The notes beneath the pieces are model-generated. The model saw only the letters and a program-made list of their open reading frames with translations, searched no databases and had not been told where the DNA came from. Shown here one piece after another: positions 25,146 through 36,779 of a stretch of 64,000 bases of DNA. Source of the stretch: Alviniconcha marisindica (Eukaryota; Mollusca; Gastropoda; Provannidae); NCBI GenBank assembly GCA_018857735.1, contig JABMCL010002965.1, positions 235,001 to 299,000 of the forward strand, read 5' to 3'. Each line of letters opens with the position of its first letter. Position 1 is the first letter of the stretch. The position numbers and the translations under genes are program-made.

Positions 25146-25506
25146 CGTGTACGGCGCTTCGTCCACACGGGTACCGCACGGTTGCTTTGGAACTGGACGC
25201 CACGGAAAGGGCATGGACGTTGTTTCGTGGCGTTCATCACCGCCGGTTTGACAAGGGAGGAATAATCGTGTTGGGTCATTGTTCGCTGCGGTACTGCCGT
25301 GTAACACAAGAAGCAGCTGTAGCAGTAGCAGCGCTCCAGTTTTTCTGTCTAGTGTTTCCTCCCTCCCTTCCTTCCTTCCTTCCTGCTTGCGGTCTGCCGT
25401 GGTGCCGCTGTCGGGTGGTGCTGTCATTGGCCAAGGATTCTTCTTCTTCTTCCCGTTTTAGTTGCTATTGATTTTTATCCGGGGGTACTGTACGAGCGAT
25501 CTGTGT

Positions 25507-25536
25507 TTGTGTGTGTGGTGGTGGTGGTGGTGGTGG

Positions 25537-25598
<62 letters not shown>
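25507..25598. repeat. (GGT)n(GA)n microsatellite
   Basis: GGT repeats followed by a GA run. Confidence 0.95.
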
Positions 25599-25599
<1 letters not shown>

Positions 25600-26373
25600 A
25601 ATGTTAGATCGAACAGCACGTGGTACCCGGTGCCTTCAGTGACCTGTTTCTGGGCGAATCTGTTGCCAGGCAGCCGGGGTTGAAGCTGTGCTCCTGTAGG
25701 ACTTTTAGATGGGGGAGGGTTGGAAAACGTGCGTGTGTAGCAGGCATAAGAATTTTCACTCTGTATGTAATGTATGACGACAGGAAAAGAAGGTGTTATG
25801 CGTTCTCTCTATATAATGTATGCATATAATATGCATGGACATGGTGTGAGTGTGTGTGTGTGTGTCTCTCTCTCTCTGTGCTAACATTGTTAGGTGTGTG
25901 CGTTTTAACAGACAGGCACGTCGAGCCGGACGCAGGCACACAAACACATTCGAACTGTGGCAATACTGAAACCCTTACAGGCCTGTGAGCATGCCGCGAT
26001 CCTCCTACATGCTACAACCACGCTCAGCGTGCTGTTGTCGCTAGCCACTCATTCAGGTCAGCAAGTCAGTCGCTCGCTTACCAGCCACATTCAAAAGTTC
26101 AGCAGTGTGTCAGTCAGTCCCCCTCGAGAGTGGGTGTGACCGCTGCACCGGTGGGGGGGAGGAGGGGCAGAGCCGAACCTCGTCAGGATATGACTCTTCC
26201 CGCTACGCCGCGCTCTTCCCTTCCCACCGCCACTCGACACCCTCGTCAACTTCCTCTCGCTCGGCAAGCGCTTGGCTGGGTTCAAAGCGTGTCGCTGCGC
26301 TGCGCTGCATTGGACTCGCTCACTAAAAGTGCTTTAGCCTAGCTAGCCCTCTCTCCTCTCTCTTTCTCTCTCA

Positions 26374-26377
<4 letters not shown>
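25599..26377. other. No exon seen; CpG-richer second half
   Basis: 25599-26050 shows nothing. 26090-26340 becomes GC-rich and repeat-poor, as expected upstream of the candidate promoter at about 26457. Confidence 0.35.

Positions 26378-26415
<38 letters not shown>
26378..26415. repeat. (CT)n microsatellite
   Basis: CT run directly upstream of the candidate internal promoter. Pyrimidine runs are frequent near such promoters. Confidence 0.9.
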
Positions 26416-26416
<1 letters not shown>

Positions 26417-26456
26417 CATCACCACGCGCCAGGCGGATGCAGTTTGAATAGTCTCC

Positions 26457-26484
26457 TATTATATATGTGTGTATTCGCTCAGTC
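26457..26484 (+). promoter_or_regulatory. Candidate core promoter (TATA-like plus initiator)
   Basis: TATTATATATG at 26457-26467 lies about 24 bases before TCAGTC (26479-26484), which matches an arthropod-type initiator. The leader that would follow is 75 bases and contains a three-codon upstream ORF at 26521. No direct evidence of transcription is available here. Confidence 0.35.
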
Positions 26485-26555
26485 TCGCTTCTTTTCCCTC
26501 CATCTCCTTCTGAAGCCGTGATGGACTCGTGACGCGTGGACGTGCAGTGTGACTG

Positions 26556-26567
26556 ATGGATGAGAAT
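26556..26567 (+). CDS. Candidate alternative first exon (MDEN)
   Basis: ATG GAT GAG AAT followed by a consensus GTGAGT donor at 26568, phase 0, as required for exon 2. An in-frame TGA immediately precedes the ATG (26550-26552). With the TATA/initiator pair and GC-rich upstream DNA this could be an internal promoter giving a septin-7 with only four exon-1 residues. Four codons carry little information, so chance is a real alternative. Confidence 0.3.
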
Positions 26568-26696
26568 GTGAGTATCGGTGGCATAGTGGCATAAGTGTGA
26601 CAGGCGAAAGGGATTTCCGCCGGGTTTTTGTGTACCCCCTTGACTTTGGTTTGATCGGCTGGAGGGTGGGCAAACGGAACGGTACTTGGGGTTGAA

Positions 26697-27243
26697 GAGT
26701 CTCAGTCGTACGTATACGGAGTGTGTCGGTTATGTTCATATTAAAAGCCTCAGTCGTACGTACACGGAGTGTGTCGGTTATGTTCGTATTAAAAGCCTCA
26801 GTCGTACGTACACGGAGTGTGTCGGTTATGCTCGTATTAAAAGCCTCAGTCGTACGTATACGGAGTGTGTCGGTTATGTTCGTATTAAAAGCCTCAGTCG
26901 TACGTATACTGAGTGTGTCGGTTATGTTCGTATTAAAAGCCTCAGTCGGAATGTGTCGGTTATGTGGTCATAGGCACGATTCGTATTAAGAGCCTCAGTC
27001 ATACCACGGTACGTACACGGAGTGTGTCGGTTATGCGGTCATAGGCACGATTCGTATTAAGAGCCTGTCGTACGTACACAGAGTGTGTCGGTTATGCGGT
27101 CATAGGCACGATTCGTATTAAGAGCCAGTCGTACGTACACGGAGTGTGTCGGTTATGCGGTCATAGGCACGATTCGTATTAAGAGCCTGTCGTACGTACA
27201 CGGAGTGTGTCGGTTATGCGGTCATAGGCACGATTCGTATTAA
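26697..27243. repeat. Minisatellite with 48-bp then about 60-bp units
   Basis: The first part (26703-26942) has five 48-bp units with CAGTCGTACGTACACGGAG and GTGTCGGTTATGTTCG. The second part has about five longer units that add GGTCATAGGCACGATTCG. Two related periodicities imply two rounds of expansion. Confidence 0.9.
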
Positions 27244-27960
27244 CCGCGATTGGGGGGGTCCCCTTCTCTTTTGGCATCTTGCGTCGCTTGACGGACGTGT
27301 ATTTGATGTGTAGGTGGTGCTCAGTTATACTTACAATATTTGCTTTTTGGCTGGAGTGCACCCCCTTGGAGAGAAATTGCATTCCAACAGACGTGAGGCC
27401 GTCGCGGAAGTAGCGTTGAACACGCTCAGTGGGGTCAGGCTGTTGAGTTTTTGGAAATGGATCGACTGAGCCTGGGGCCTTGGCTGGTAGTGGCGCTTTT
27501 AGTTTGACCCTTAACGGTGATGTGACGAATGAGCTGCCGCCCTGCGCAGTCTTTGACGGCTCTTGACCGCTGCCCACCACTGGACGTGGTAGGCTGGCCG
27601 GCCCCTTGACTGACTGACTTCACTGGCCGCCGAAAGCGTCTTGTCCGCACGTGTGCAAGCAGTTCGCCGGTTTCTCTTTCTCCTCGGGCTACGTCCTCGT
27701 CAACAGTGGTTCCGTGTGAACGTGCGACCGGCAGGGTGACAGGAAAAAACGACTTTGTTTGGGTCGTGTCAAGTGTTGGCCCTCAGAGTGGAGCGTCTTG
27801 GATTCCCTAACTTGTTCTCTGGAGGTTTGCTTGCCTGCTTGCATGTAGCTTTTTTTTCCTCTTCCCCCCCCCCTTCTCTCCTTTGGCGTGATTGCAGGTA
27901 GGAAAGAACGCCCCAGGTCAGCATTTAAATAATAAACAGACCTACTCGGCTCTGTTGTAA
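27244..27960. other. Intron 1, no feature seen
   Basis: Single-copy-like DNA with a C run at 27865-27873. The minus-strand frame at 27179-27580 resembles no known family. Confidence 0.35.
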
Positions 27961-28160
27961 AAATCAGACACAGCTCGGGAGCTGTGTGAAAGTCGAGGGG
28001 GCCGTCCTGGGCTCCCCGTCCCTAATAGTCCTTAATATGATGGTCTCTGGGCGTAAAGCAAAATTGAACTCTCTGTCTCTCTCTCTCCCCCCCTCCCCCC
28101 ATCCCAACTCAGGAACTGTGTGAAAGTCGAGATGGCCATCCTGGGCTCCCCAAGTAAGTA
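27961..28160 (-). mobile_element. Family B interspersed element fragments
   Basis: Two adjacent pieces contain GAGCTGTGTGAAAGTCGAG and GGCCGTCCTGGGCTCCCCG, the reverse complement of family B units such as 45225-45323. Confidence 0.6.
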
Positions 28161-28431
28161 AACATGGTGCTTAACGTCCACAGAAACCACAAGGCTTATT
28201 AGGGACGGGGAGGAGGGGGGGGCGGGGGGGTGGAGGGAGATTATATACCTATCGCTACACTGTCACCACCGGAATGACTCCTGCATTAAGATGGGCAGCA
28301 ATGAGAGCCATTTTAATGTTTCATGATTGTGAGGGGCAAAGTCACAAGACAGTGTCCTCAGACCACAACTTTTGAAGAGAAAGGAGAGCCGAAGCGGATT
28401 CGAACCGAAGTCCCTCTGCTTACCAGCCTAG
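28161..28431 (-). mobile_element. tRNA-derived SINE (family A), 5' truncated
   Basis: Minus-strand copy. The tail (GGTGCTTAACGTCCACAGAA in plus orientation), body and B box (GGATTCGAAC) are present; the A-box end is missing after 28431. Confidence 0.75.
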
Positions 28432-29424
28432 GTCGTAAAGGGAAGAGCTTTGTGGGAGAATGGCCATTAGTTATAACGTTAATGTGCATCAGAATTTGAT
28501 TTGCCATTTGATGCTTTGTGATTCGCCCGGATATAACCGTCATGGCTGATTGTGCTTTGTACATTTTACTGCCTTGCTCACTCACTGACTTAATATGTAC
28601 TTGTCCTTTTACGCTGTGGTTCCTTTGACATAGTTTTGCGCCTTGGTGCAATAGTACCCAGGACTGATGAGCCCAGCAACTACCCTTTTTACTGCCTCGG
28701 GAAATAACATAAGACGTTGAGTTGTGGGTCTGCTAGCTACGCTACACTACACTACACTACATCAGGCAGGAATGACTGTTTCCCAACTCAGTGTGTGCCG
28801 GCAGCTTCAGTCTGCTGCAAACTGACAATGACACTAATGCCTCTCTGGCGGCCAGCGCGGGTCGTAAGTTACCCAGGACGTTTACCGCTGACGGCCCAGA
28901 TGTGGGGAGTCTTCGGGCGAGGTATTCACAGTCATTAACGGCGTTGCCGTTGTGTCGGAAAGATGGAGCAGAAAGGATCTTTTCTCTTCTTTTTTTGTAA
29001 GCATTTCCAAGGAGACGAAAGGTGTTTCATTGACTAGCTTCTAAGTGCACTTGGCGGTGCTGGCTCTTCTGACCGTATGTCCGTGCTTCTGACTGTAGTA
29101 TCTGTGGGACATGCAATCGACACTGTACCGGAAGTGGAAACCGCAGTTTCGTGCAGGTGCCGCGACAGCGTGGTTATCGTTCCTTGCACGGTGTTTATGG
29201 TAATTGTTGACGGTTAGGCGTGACATATGGCCGGCGGCTTTTCTCTGTCATTTTCGTATCGCGTGTCGCAGTGTGTCCACGCACATATATGGACCATGAA
29301 CTGGTCCACGCAGAGTTTCAGCTCGACTCTGTTGTAATGTCGCCGGCTGTCTCAGAAGGCAGCGGCTGCTTGAAGACAGAAGCTTCAGATCCCGTAGCCG
29401 TCGTTGCGCAACAGCAAGGGAGGT

Positions 29425-29745
29425 AGTTTCAGATAGAAAGTTGGCACTCTGGGATTCCTGGCTGCATTTTGTCTCGGGGGGGGGGGGGGGGGGGGGGGGG
29501 GGTGGGGGGGGGGGGGGGGGATTCACAGACCACAGCTGCTGAAGAGCGGTGGGCCGACGCGACGCGGAATGGAACCTGGGTGCATCTGCAAGGGACGCAG
29601 TTTCAAATAAAAAGTTGGGATATCTGTCTGGGATTCCTGGCTGCATTTGGAGGGGGTGAGGTGGGTTGGGGGCTCGATTCACAAACCACAGCTGGTGAAG
29701 AGAGGTGGGCCGACGCGGAATGGAACCTGAGTGCATCTGCTTGCC
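29425..29745. repeat. Tandem duplication around a poly-G tract
   Basis: Two copies (about 29425-29589 and 29590-29741) share GGGATTCCTGGCTGCATTT, ATTCACAGACCACAGCTGCT and GTGGGCCGACGCGGAATGG. A third partial copy is at 30974-31034. Copy 1 contains 44 G interrupted by a single T (29476-29520). Confidence 0.8.
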
Positions 29746-29872
29746 AGCCGAGCTCCCAGTTACCGCGGGGTCAGACGGGCACTCACAGTGACTCCACCAG
29801 ATCTTGGACTGGGCCAAAAGCCCCTACGGTCGGTAGTTGGCTCAGCCCTTACCCTGGGGGCGTTTCCTCAGT

Positions 29873-30066
29873 CGGTGTGGCCCGGCGGTCAGGCCAAGGA
29901 GGCGACGTCGGTTCGATTCCGCTTTGGCTGTCCTTTCTCTTCGAAAGTTACGGTTCATACATGCATTCCGATTGCGACTTTGTTTCTCCACGGCTATTGA
30001 AACATTAAAAACGGCTGACATCGCTGCTGCTCATCTTAATGCTTGGATAGGCCATTCTGGTGGTGA
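29873..30066 (+). mobile_element. tRNA-derived SINE (family A), diverged copy
   Basis: B box GGTTCGATTCC and the body AACATTAAAAACGGCTGACA are recognisable. The 3' tail is replaced at 30066 by a family B element. Confidence 0.7.
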
Positions 30067-30462
30067 TGAAGTGTTGCTTAATGTCCTCAGATGTCAGTTG
30101 ACATATTAGGGACAAGCTGAGACCAATGCCGAAGCATGGTTCAATATAGCTTTACGTCCACGGAAACCAGAAGGCTCATTCGGACGGACAGCCCAGGACG
30201 GCCACCTCGACTCTCACACAGCTCCTGAACTATGCCTCTGGTGGTTGTTGTTGTTGAGTTTTTGCTTAATGTCCTCAGATGCTAAAAGCATATTAGGGAC
30301 AATCCTCTGGTGGTGACAGTGTAGCGTCAGGTATACTGAGCTTCCCCCCCCCCTCCCCCCCCCCCCTCCAACCTCAAGAGCTCAGGAGCTGTGTGAAAGT
30401 CGAGGTGGCCGTCCTGGGCTTCCCGTCCCTAATAACCTGATCGTTTCTGTGGACGTAAAGCA
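30062..30462. mobile_element. Cluster of family B interspersed elements
   Basis: Plus-strand TTAATGTCCTCAGATGTCAG and TTTACGTCCACGGAAACC ... CACCTCGACTCTCACACAGC (30062-30235), a second TTAATGTCCTCAGATGCT piece (30266-30303), and a minus-strand piece (30380-30462). Opposite orientations could form a long hairpin. Confidence 0.6.
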
Positions 30463-31820
30463 ACTCTCAAACCCATCCGATCCACCTCCTGAGATCTCGG
30501 ACCCCGCCAGTACCTTTCCAGAGCCAGCTTGGCGTTAGGCCCAGTCAAGTCAAGGAATTCATTTGAGAAACCCCAATGGGGGTACATGAAGGATGGCGGT
30601 TCTTTTTATAGCGGGAGAAGGACAGGCGGCCCCCGGCCCACTGGGTCAGTGCAGCAACTCGCTGCCCCAGACTCGGATGATTAGCCAGCTGGGGTGGAGC
30701 GGGTCAAGCCTGGACTAGGGCTGGAATGTTGATGACCACGCCAGCCAGCCCCAACAGGCCATCATTAGCACGGCGGGGGTCGGGGTGGGGAAGGGTGGTG
30801 GTGGTGGTGATAAGGGAGGCTGGGCTTCTTCGGTCCTGTGTGGGTGTCTGGGGGCACGTTTTCGTTACGTGGTGGTGGTTAAAGTTGTATTCACTTAGTC
30901 TGGGGCAGCTAAGGACATTATGCCCCGCGTCATCATCGTCTGTGTCGCCAGAGCTCAGGAGACTCGCCAGTGCTCGATTCACAGACCACAGCTGCTGAAG
31001 AGCGGTGGGCCGACGCGGAATGGAACCTGGGTTCAGCTGTGTAAAAGTGGAGATGGCCGTCCTGGGCTCCACCTAAAAAAAATCCAGCCGTAATTGTATG
31101 GTTTCTGTGGACGTAGAGCAACACTGAACCATCTGTGTCGCAGCTTGGCTCGTCGTCTGCCTGAGTGTTGAATCAGCAGGCCGCTCGATGGGCGTGTCGT
31201 CCAGCAAAGGGACTGTACTGTAGTTGCACTGTCTCTGGTCCCCATCCTGCGTGGACGTCCTGCTGCCCGCGTTGCAATGATCAGCCATCTGGACTTACAA
31301 AAACCACGATAATGGCCAGAACCCCCTTCCTCCCTTTCCCCCGTCCCTTAATAAGCCTCATGGTGTGTGTGGACGTTAAGCGGCGTGTTTATTTACAGAA
31401 CAGCCGGTGTCCATTCGTAACTTTGCTCTCCAGAAATATCAACGAAACATTGAAATGACTCGCACCTCTGCCCATCTTTACGCAAAATTCGTCTCTCGTT
31501 GACAGTGTATCGTTAGGTATAGTCTCCTTCCCCCGTATCTCCTTTAATCTCCGTTCCCACCAGTACCTGCCCGTGGGCAGCTCGGCGTTAAACAAGTCTA
31601 ACGAAATCAGTTGAGTCAGATTCAGAACGCCAACGCTGTGTGTGGTTGCTACAACTGCCTTAGAAAAGTAGAATAGTGCTGCGCTGTTTTGAATGACTTA
31701 GTGCATTGCTGAGGCCGCTCCCTCTTCCGCGTGCTGCTGATGGGTTCACCGACCTGCTTCTTTAATAATTACGGCGGTCAGGAGAGCAGGACTGACAGGG
31801 ACTTGTGTGTCTTCGCTGGG
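30463..31820. other. Intron 1 with scattered SINE pieces
   Basis: 31033-31115 is a minus-strand family B piece. 31335-31395 and 31429-31525 are parts of a SINE A copy (tail and body). Nothing else is recognised. Confidence 0.45.
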
Positions 31821-31853
31821 CCAGAGACACTACACTTGCTGTAGTATCTCTGG
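31821..31853. repeat. Palindromic element, copy 2
   Basis: CCAGAGACACTACA and TGTAGTATCTCTGG arms with a five-base spacer. Confidence 0.7.
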
Positions 31854-32109
31854 TTGGACTGAGGCGCGACACTTCAAAGTTCACACCAGAGGGCCCATTG
31901 TGGGCGTGTGGGTTCTTTGGAGAGGACTGTTTTGTCGAAGCGGACGTGACGGAGGTTTTCCTGGTGTTCAGCCGTGTTTGATTTAGAGGGTATGAGGATG
32001 TTTCTTGGTCGTATACGCGTAAAGTTTCCACAAATAGACATTTACCGCCCCTCTTCTTCTTCCGTTGGGAGTGGCTGATCACAATGATCATGTTATGTGT
32101 TCTGCTACT

Positions 32110-32365
32110 GTTCCTATGTTATCTGTTTCCAAGCCACCGGCCTTTATGCCTTGTATTATGGACAGGTTTACGTGGGATCTTTAACGTGTGCAGCGATCTC
32201 AGTGCGTACTGTGTACACGAAAAGGCGAGGCAGGCACTGTCGAGTCTGCACAAACGTTTACTCGGAAGGACTGGAAAAAATCCCAACACTGCCTCGACCA
32301 GGAATCGAACACTCGCCTCCGGATTTACGGTCCAGCGGGTTAGCCAACAGGCCACACAGCCGTGA
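32110..32365 (-). mobile_element. tRNA-derived SINE of a second family
   Basis: On the minus strand: A-box-like TGGCCTGTTGGCTAACCCGC, B box GTTCGATTCC, then a body with AACGTTAAAGATCCCACG. Both Pol III boxes are intact but the sequence departs from a functional tRNA in the arms. Confidence 0.7.
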
Positions 32366-33609
32366 ACCCCCACGTTTGCTTCAGTGCTAAACTGCTATGA
32401 CAGAGAACATTATACTTTTCAAGACACCCCGCTCCATTGCTAACATGGAACAAAGCTAAATTTGTTTTATACCCGTACGCACCGTTGTCTAACAACCAAT
32501 GAACCGCGGTCTTCCCATCAGGGCGAAAAGATATAGGACCACAGTTAAAAAGAGAGAGAGAGGGGGGGGGGGGGGGGGGGGGGGGAGACAGGGCGTCTAG
32601 ATCCGCTGGCGTCGATTCCAGACTGGAAGCGGAACCACGTGCAAAGATTCTCGAAGCGTGATGAACACGCTGCAGGGGTTGCCGAGGTCTAGCACCGACG
32701 TCAGCAGCACCGTACTCTGTGCACCAACAAAGAAAACAAGTGTGGGAGGGGGGGGGGGGGGGGGTGGGTGTCCTCATCCATGAGCTGTGTGCATTGTGAG
32801 ACGGACGGGGAGCCAAAAGAACGTGCTACATTCTTTCGGTGGGAGAGAAAGAACGATGCCTGGCCGAGATCTCTAGACGCCCCGTGTCTGGCGCTGTGTG
32901 ATAATCCACCTCGGGAGTCCGTCACCTCGCCTCACCTGACGGCTAGCTGGCTGACAGCGGCGCGGGGCCCCACAGCTCTCTCCCTCGCCGGCACGTGAAA
33001 CCCAGCGGCACTTCCTAAACACACAGGGGAGATTGTAGCGGTAAGAAATAAACATAACGGAGCAGATTGTGCATCATTGAAAGAGGAGGGTGGGCGGGTT
33101 GGTAGGAGACGGCGGTTGGGGCAGGAACCACGATGTGCTTTTGTTCGGGGGGGGGGTGATGATGTACGTCTGCTGAGGGGTGGGGGTGTTAGGAACCGCG
33201 ATGTCCTTTTGTTCAGGGCTGTATGTGTCCGGGGGTGGGGGGCGTCCACGGCTGTGTGTGTGTGTGTGTGCTGACAGCCTCGATGTTCTTCTGTCATCGT
33301 GCTGGTGGCCGTGATCGGACGACGTGATCAACATTCGGGGTGCCCGGGGCAGTTCAGGGGAGGTTTGGACGGGGAAGGTAACTGTCAGAGAAGGCATGAC
33401 GAGAGAGCGAATGGTTCACTAGCGTGGCATGTTCTGCTTTTGGGACATGAACCGGCAAAGCGCGCCACTTTTTCATTTCGTTTAGGTGTGTGTACAACGT
33501 GTGTGTATGCAACGTGATTAGTGTTGTGAGACTTTATAAAAGTCGAGTTGTTTCCCCAGAGGTATTGACGAGAACTTAGATCCCAGGCGGTGGTGGCACA
33601 GGCAGAAGG
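32366..33609. other. Intron 1, no exon seen
   Basis: Poly-G tracts at 32563-32585 and 32747-32764, GT-rich at 33250-33269. Otherwise no recognisable feature. Confidence 0.35.
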
Positions 33610-33829
33610 AAACTCTGGCGCTACTCTGTCACCACCAGACTGATTCTGCACTGAGATGGGCAGTGATGTGTGCATTTTAATGTTTGTTTCGGGGGGGGGG
33701 GGGGGGGGGGGTTACAATTAGACGGTGTCCAAAACCGAACATGGAAGAGAAAGGAGAGCCGAAGCGGAATCGAACCGGAGGTCCGCCTGCTTACCAGCCT
33801 GCTAGCGCCTTACCGCTTGGCCAAACCGG
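33610..33829 (-). mobile_element. tRNA-derived SINE (family A)
   Basis: Head with CTTACCGCTTGGCCAAACCG (reverse complement of the A-box region), B box GGAATCGAAC, body interrupted by a poly-G tract at 33690-33710. Confidence 0.75.
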
Positions 33830-33837
33830 GTCACATG

Positions 33838-34120
33838 CAGTGTATCGCGTTAGCATGCACTCCTTCCTGGGACATAACATAGTTATTAGCCTTGATATTA
33901 TTTTGTTTTTAAAAAAATTGCGGGTGTGTACAAAACATGATCTACTTTCGGGACATTACACAGTGGTCCACCTTTGTATTTTCTTGCAGGCGTGTCCTTT
34001 TTCTGGGGACATTACTTAGTGCTCTCTCTTTGTTATTTTTGGCAGGTGTGTGTATAACATGATCTACTTTCGGGACGTTACACAGTGGTCCACCTTTTTG
34101 TTTCTCGCAGGTGTGTGCAT
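33838..34120. repeat. Tandem repeat, about 65-70 bp unit
   Basis: Three to four diverged units with CATGATCTACTTTCGGGAC and ACACAGTGGTCCACCTTT, each ending in an acceptor-like TTTCTTGCAG, TTTTTGGCAG or TTTCTCGCAG. Confidence 0.7.
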
Positions 34121-34621
34121 TTCGTAGCCCCAATAGCTGTGCCTTGCCTGGGTGCACACAATCATGCGTGTGTAACTGTGCGGGCTTCGTTCAGTCTGAC
34201 GTAAAATTGCGAACTACCGTCAAGGTGTGAAATGGCGGAAACCGGCGTGTTTTTGTTTAATTAGTCACACCGGCACGGGTACAGTCTGGCACTGTCGTGG
34301 CCCCACTCCCACCCCCTACCCGCTGTATTGATTGCCAGGTCTGTGGAGCTAGCTAGCATGTATAGCAAGCTGGCTAGCGTTGTCACCTTGTGAATAGGTT
34401 ATGTAGACATGCTGTTTTGAGCATTGTGCGAGAATGAGGTTTCTGGGCGTTCTTCTCTTCAGTTCAGTTAAGTTCAAGATCGTATCTGTGCGCTCGGAAA
34501 AGCCTCTATGCAATTCACCCCGTCTCTCAGAAGTGTCCCCAACGTTGCCTTTGAAACGGTGCAGCACCCATACTACTGAGGCTTTTCTCTGCGGCCAGAA
34601 CGCCTTTTGCTACCGCTGTAT

Positions 34622-35340
34622 GTAGAACACGGCTTTAAGGTGATGCATCAGTATGGGTATTTTACCGCTGTGTGTAGAAGACAGCATTAAGGTGATGCAT
34701 CAGCATGGGTATTTTACGCTGTGTGTAGAAGACAGCATTAAGGTGATGCATCAGTATGGGTATTTTACCGCTGTGTGTAGAACACGGCTTTAAGGTGATG
34801 CATCAGTATGGGTATTTTACCGCTGTGTGTAGAAGACAGCATTAAGGTGGTGCATCAGCATGGGTATTTTACGGTTGTGTGTAGAAGACAGCAAAGGGGG
34901 TGCATCACATGGGTATTTTACCGCGTGTTAGAAACAGCCTTAATTGCTCTATGGGTATTTTACCGCTGTGTGTAGAACACAGCACTGAGGTGATGCATCA
35001 GTATGGGTATTTTACCGCTGTGTGTAGAAGACAGCATTAAGGTGATGCATCAGCATGGGTATTTTACCGCTGTGTGTAGAAGACAGCATTAAGGTGATGC
35101 ATCAGCATGGGTATTTTACCGCTGTGTGTAGAAGACAGCATTAAGGTGATGCATCAGTATGGGTATTTTACCGCTGTGTGTAGAAGACAGCACTGAGGTG
35201 ATGCATCGGTATAGGTATTTTACCACTGTGCGTAGAAGACAGCATTAAGGTGAAGCATCAGTATGGGTATTTTACCGCTGTGTGTAGAAGACAGCATTAA
35301 GGTGATGCATCAGCATGGGTATTTTACCGTTGTACAGTAG
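34622..35340. repeat. Minisatellite, about 52-bp unit, about 13 copies
   Basis: The unit contains GTGTGTAGAAGACAGCATTA and GGTGATGCATCAGCATGGGT. Two to three units near 34860-34960 have deletions; the others are nearly identical. Confidence 0.9.
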
Positions 35341-35625
35341 AAGATAGCACGGAGGTAGTGGATATGTGATCAAGCCCATCACTATCAGGCACCAAATCTC
35401 CATACAGGCCATTCCGACCTATTGCTTCAAGAGGGAGCAGCGTGTCAGCCTGTAAAGGTCATGGCGAAGAAACTGCACCGTGTGCATGCGCACGTGATAT
35501 CCGTGAATGAGGAATTGCAGATACGGATTTCTACTTTTAGCTGCCTTTTTTAAATTTTATTTTTATCATCGCTGGGGCGGGGGAGCAGCTGACATTTTAT
35601 CGTTGTAAAGGGAGAGACAGTTGGA

Positions 35626-35684
<59 letters not shown>
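35626..35684. repeat. (GT)n microsatellite
   Basis: Uninterrupted GT run. Confidence 0.95.
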
Positions 35685-35686
<2 letters not shown>

Positions 35687-35864
35687 TTTCTAAATTTCTG
35701 AGGTTCTCAGATGACATTTTATTGCTGTAAGGAGAGAGACCATTGCATACGATACAGCTGTACTTGCGTAAACTGCTGAATTCCGATTCAGTCACGAGGC
35801 ATAGGTTAACTTTGTACTTGGTATTTGATCACAGTTGTTGTTATTGCTCGATGACTAGAGAAAT

Positions 35865-35990
35865 TGTTGCTGTAACCTTGGATACTGTTATGGTTGCACC
35901 CGATTGTGATGACGCAGAAACATTGTTGTAGTAACCTTCGATACTTTCGTGGTTGCACCCAATTGTGATGACGCAGAAACGCCAAGCGTT
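35865..35990. repeat. 61-bp tandem duplication
   Basis: Two copies sharing GATTGTGATGACGCAGAAAC, the second with several substitutions. Confidence 0.8.
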
Positions 35991-36534
35991 GCATTCGGTC
36001 AACAAGCCGTGTACTTCCGTGTTCAAAACAGCATCGGGTCGGGGGGAAAACGTGTTGAAAGGTTTAAGTGCCGTGCCATTTATCACGCACTATTTTTGTT
36101 TGTTTTGCTTCACATAAACAGTGATCGGGGAAGGAGGAGAAAAAAAAAAGAGTTGCGAGGGCGTCACGTGTCATGAATATTAATTATTTACGCATTTTTC
36201 TGCCTCGCTCTCGCTCTCAGTGTTCCTGGTAATGATGCGGCCATGTGCATCAATCGAGTCGACGGGGCACATGTGTTGCAGACGCGTGTGTCTGACTGCG
36301 TGGTGGGGGCGGACTGCCCGTAACTGTTTTTGCAGTTCTCACGTTCGGTGCCAATCCTAGCTTTCTTTTGGTTTTTGTCGAGAGGTTCTGGACTTTTTAA
36401 AAGTTTGTTTTGTTACCGTTGCTCGTCGTGCAACTGGATTTGTGTTGTGAGGAGTATATCGGGTTGCTTATGAAACGACTTTTTTTTGGTTTTGTTGTCT
36501 TCTCTCTCTCTCTCTCTCCTCTTTCTCTCTCACC

Positions 36535-36735
36535 CCCCCGAAGTATATACTAATAACTACTACTCGATCGTATAAGTCAACGTTTCTCTCTGTCTCTCTC
36601 TCGTGTTTCTGTCTGTCTGTCTCTCTGTCGTGAGCTTTCTTTTTCTTTCTCTATGAAGTGTATACTAATAACTACTTCTCGATCGTATAAGCCAACGTCT
36701 CTCTCTCTCTCTCTCTCTCTGTCTGCCTCTCTCTC
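36535..36735. repeat. Tandem duplication with CT tracts
   Basis: TACTAATAACTACT and CTCGATCGTATAAG occur at 36547 and 36664 with CT-rich DNA between, giving a period of about 117 bp. Confidence 0.75.
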
Positions 36736-36779
36736 TCATGAGCTTTCGTTCTGAGATGACCATGTATGGTTTGACAGAA

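Noticed and set aside
24277..25471. Overlapping frames of 206-324 codons on both strands
   Set aside because: They exist only because the 41-bp units lack stops; several frames on both strands are open at once, which is typical of minisatellites.
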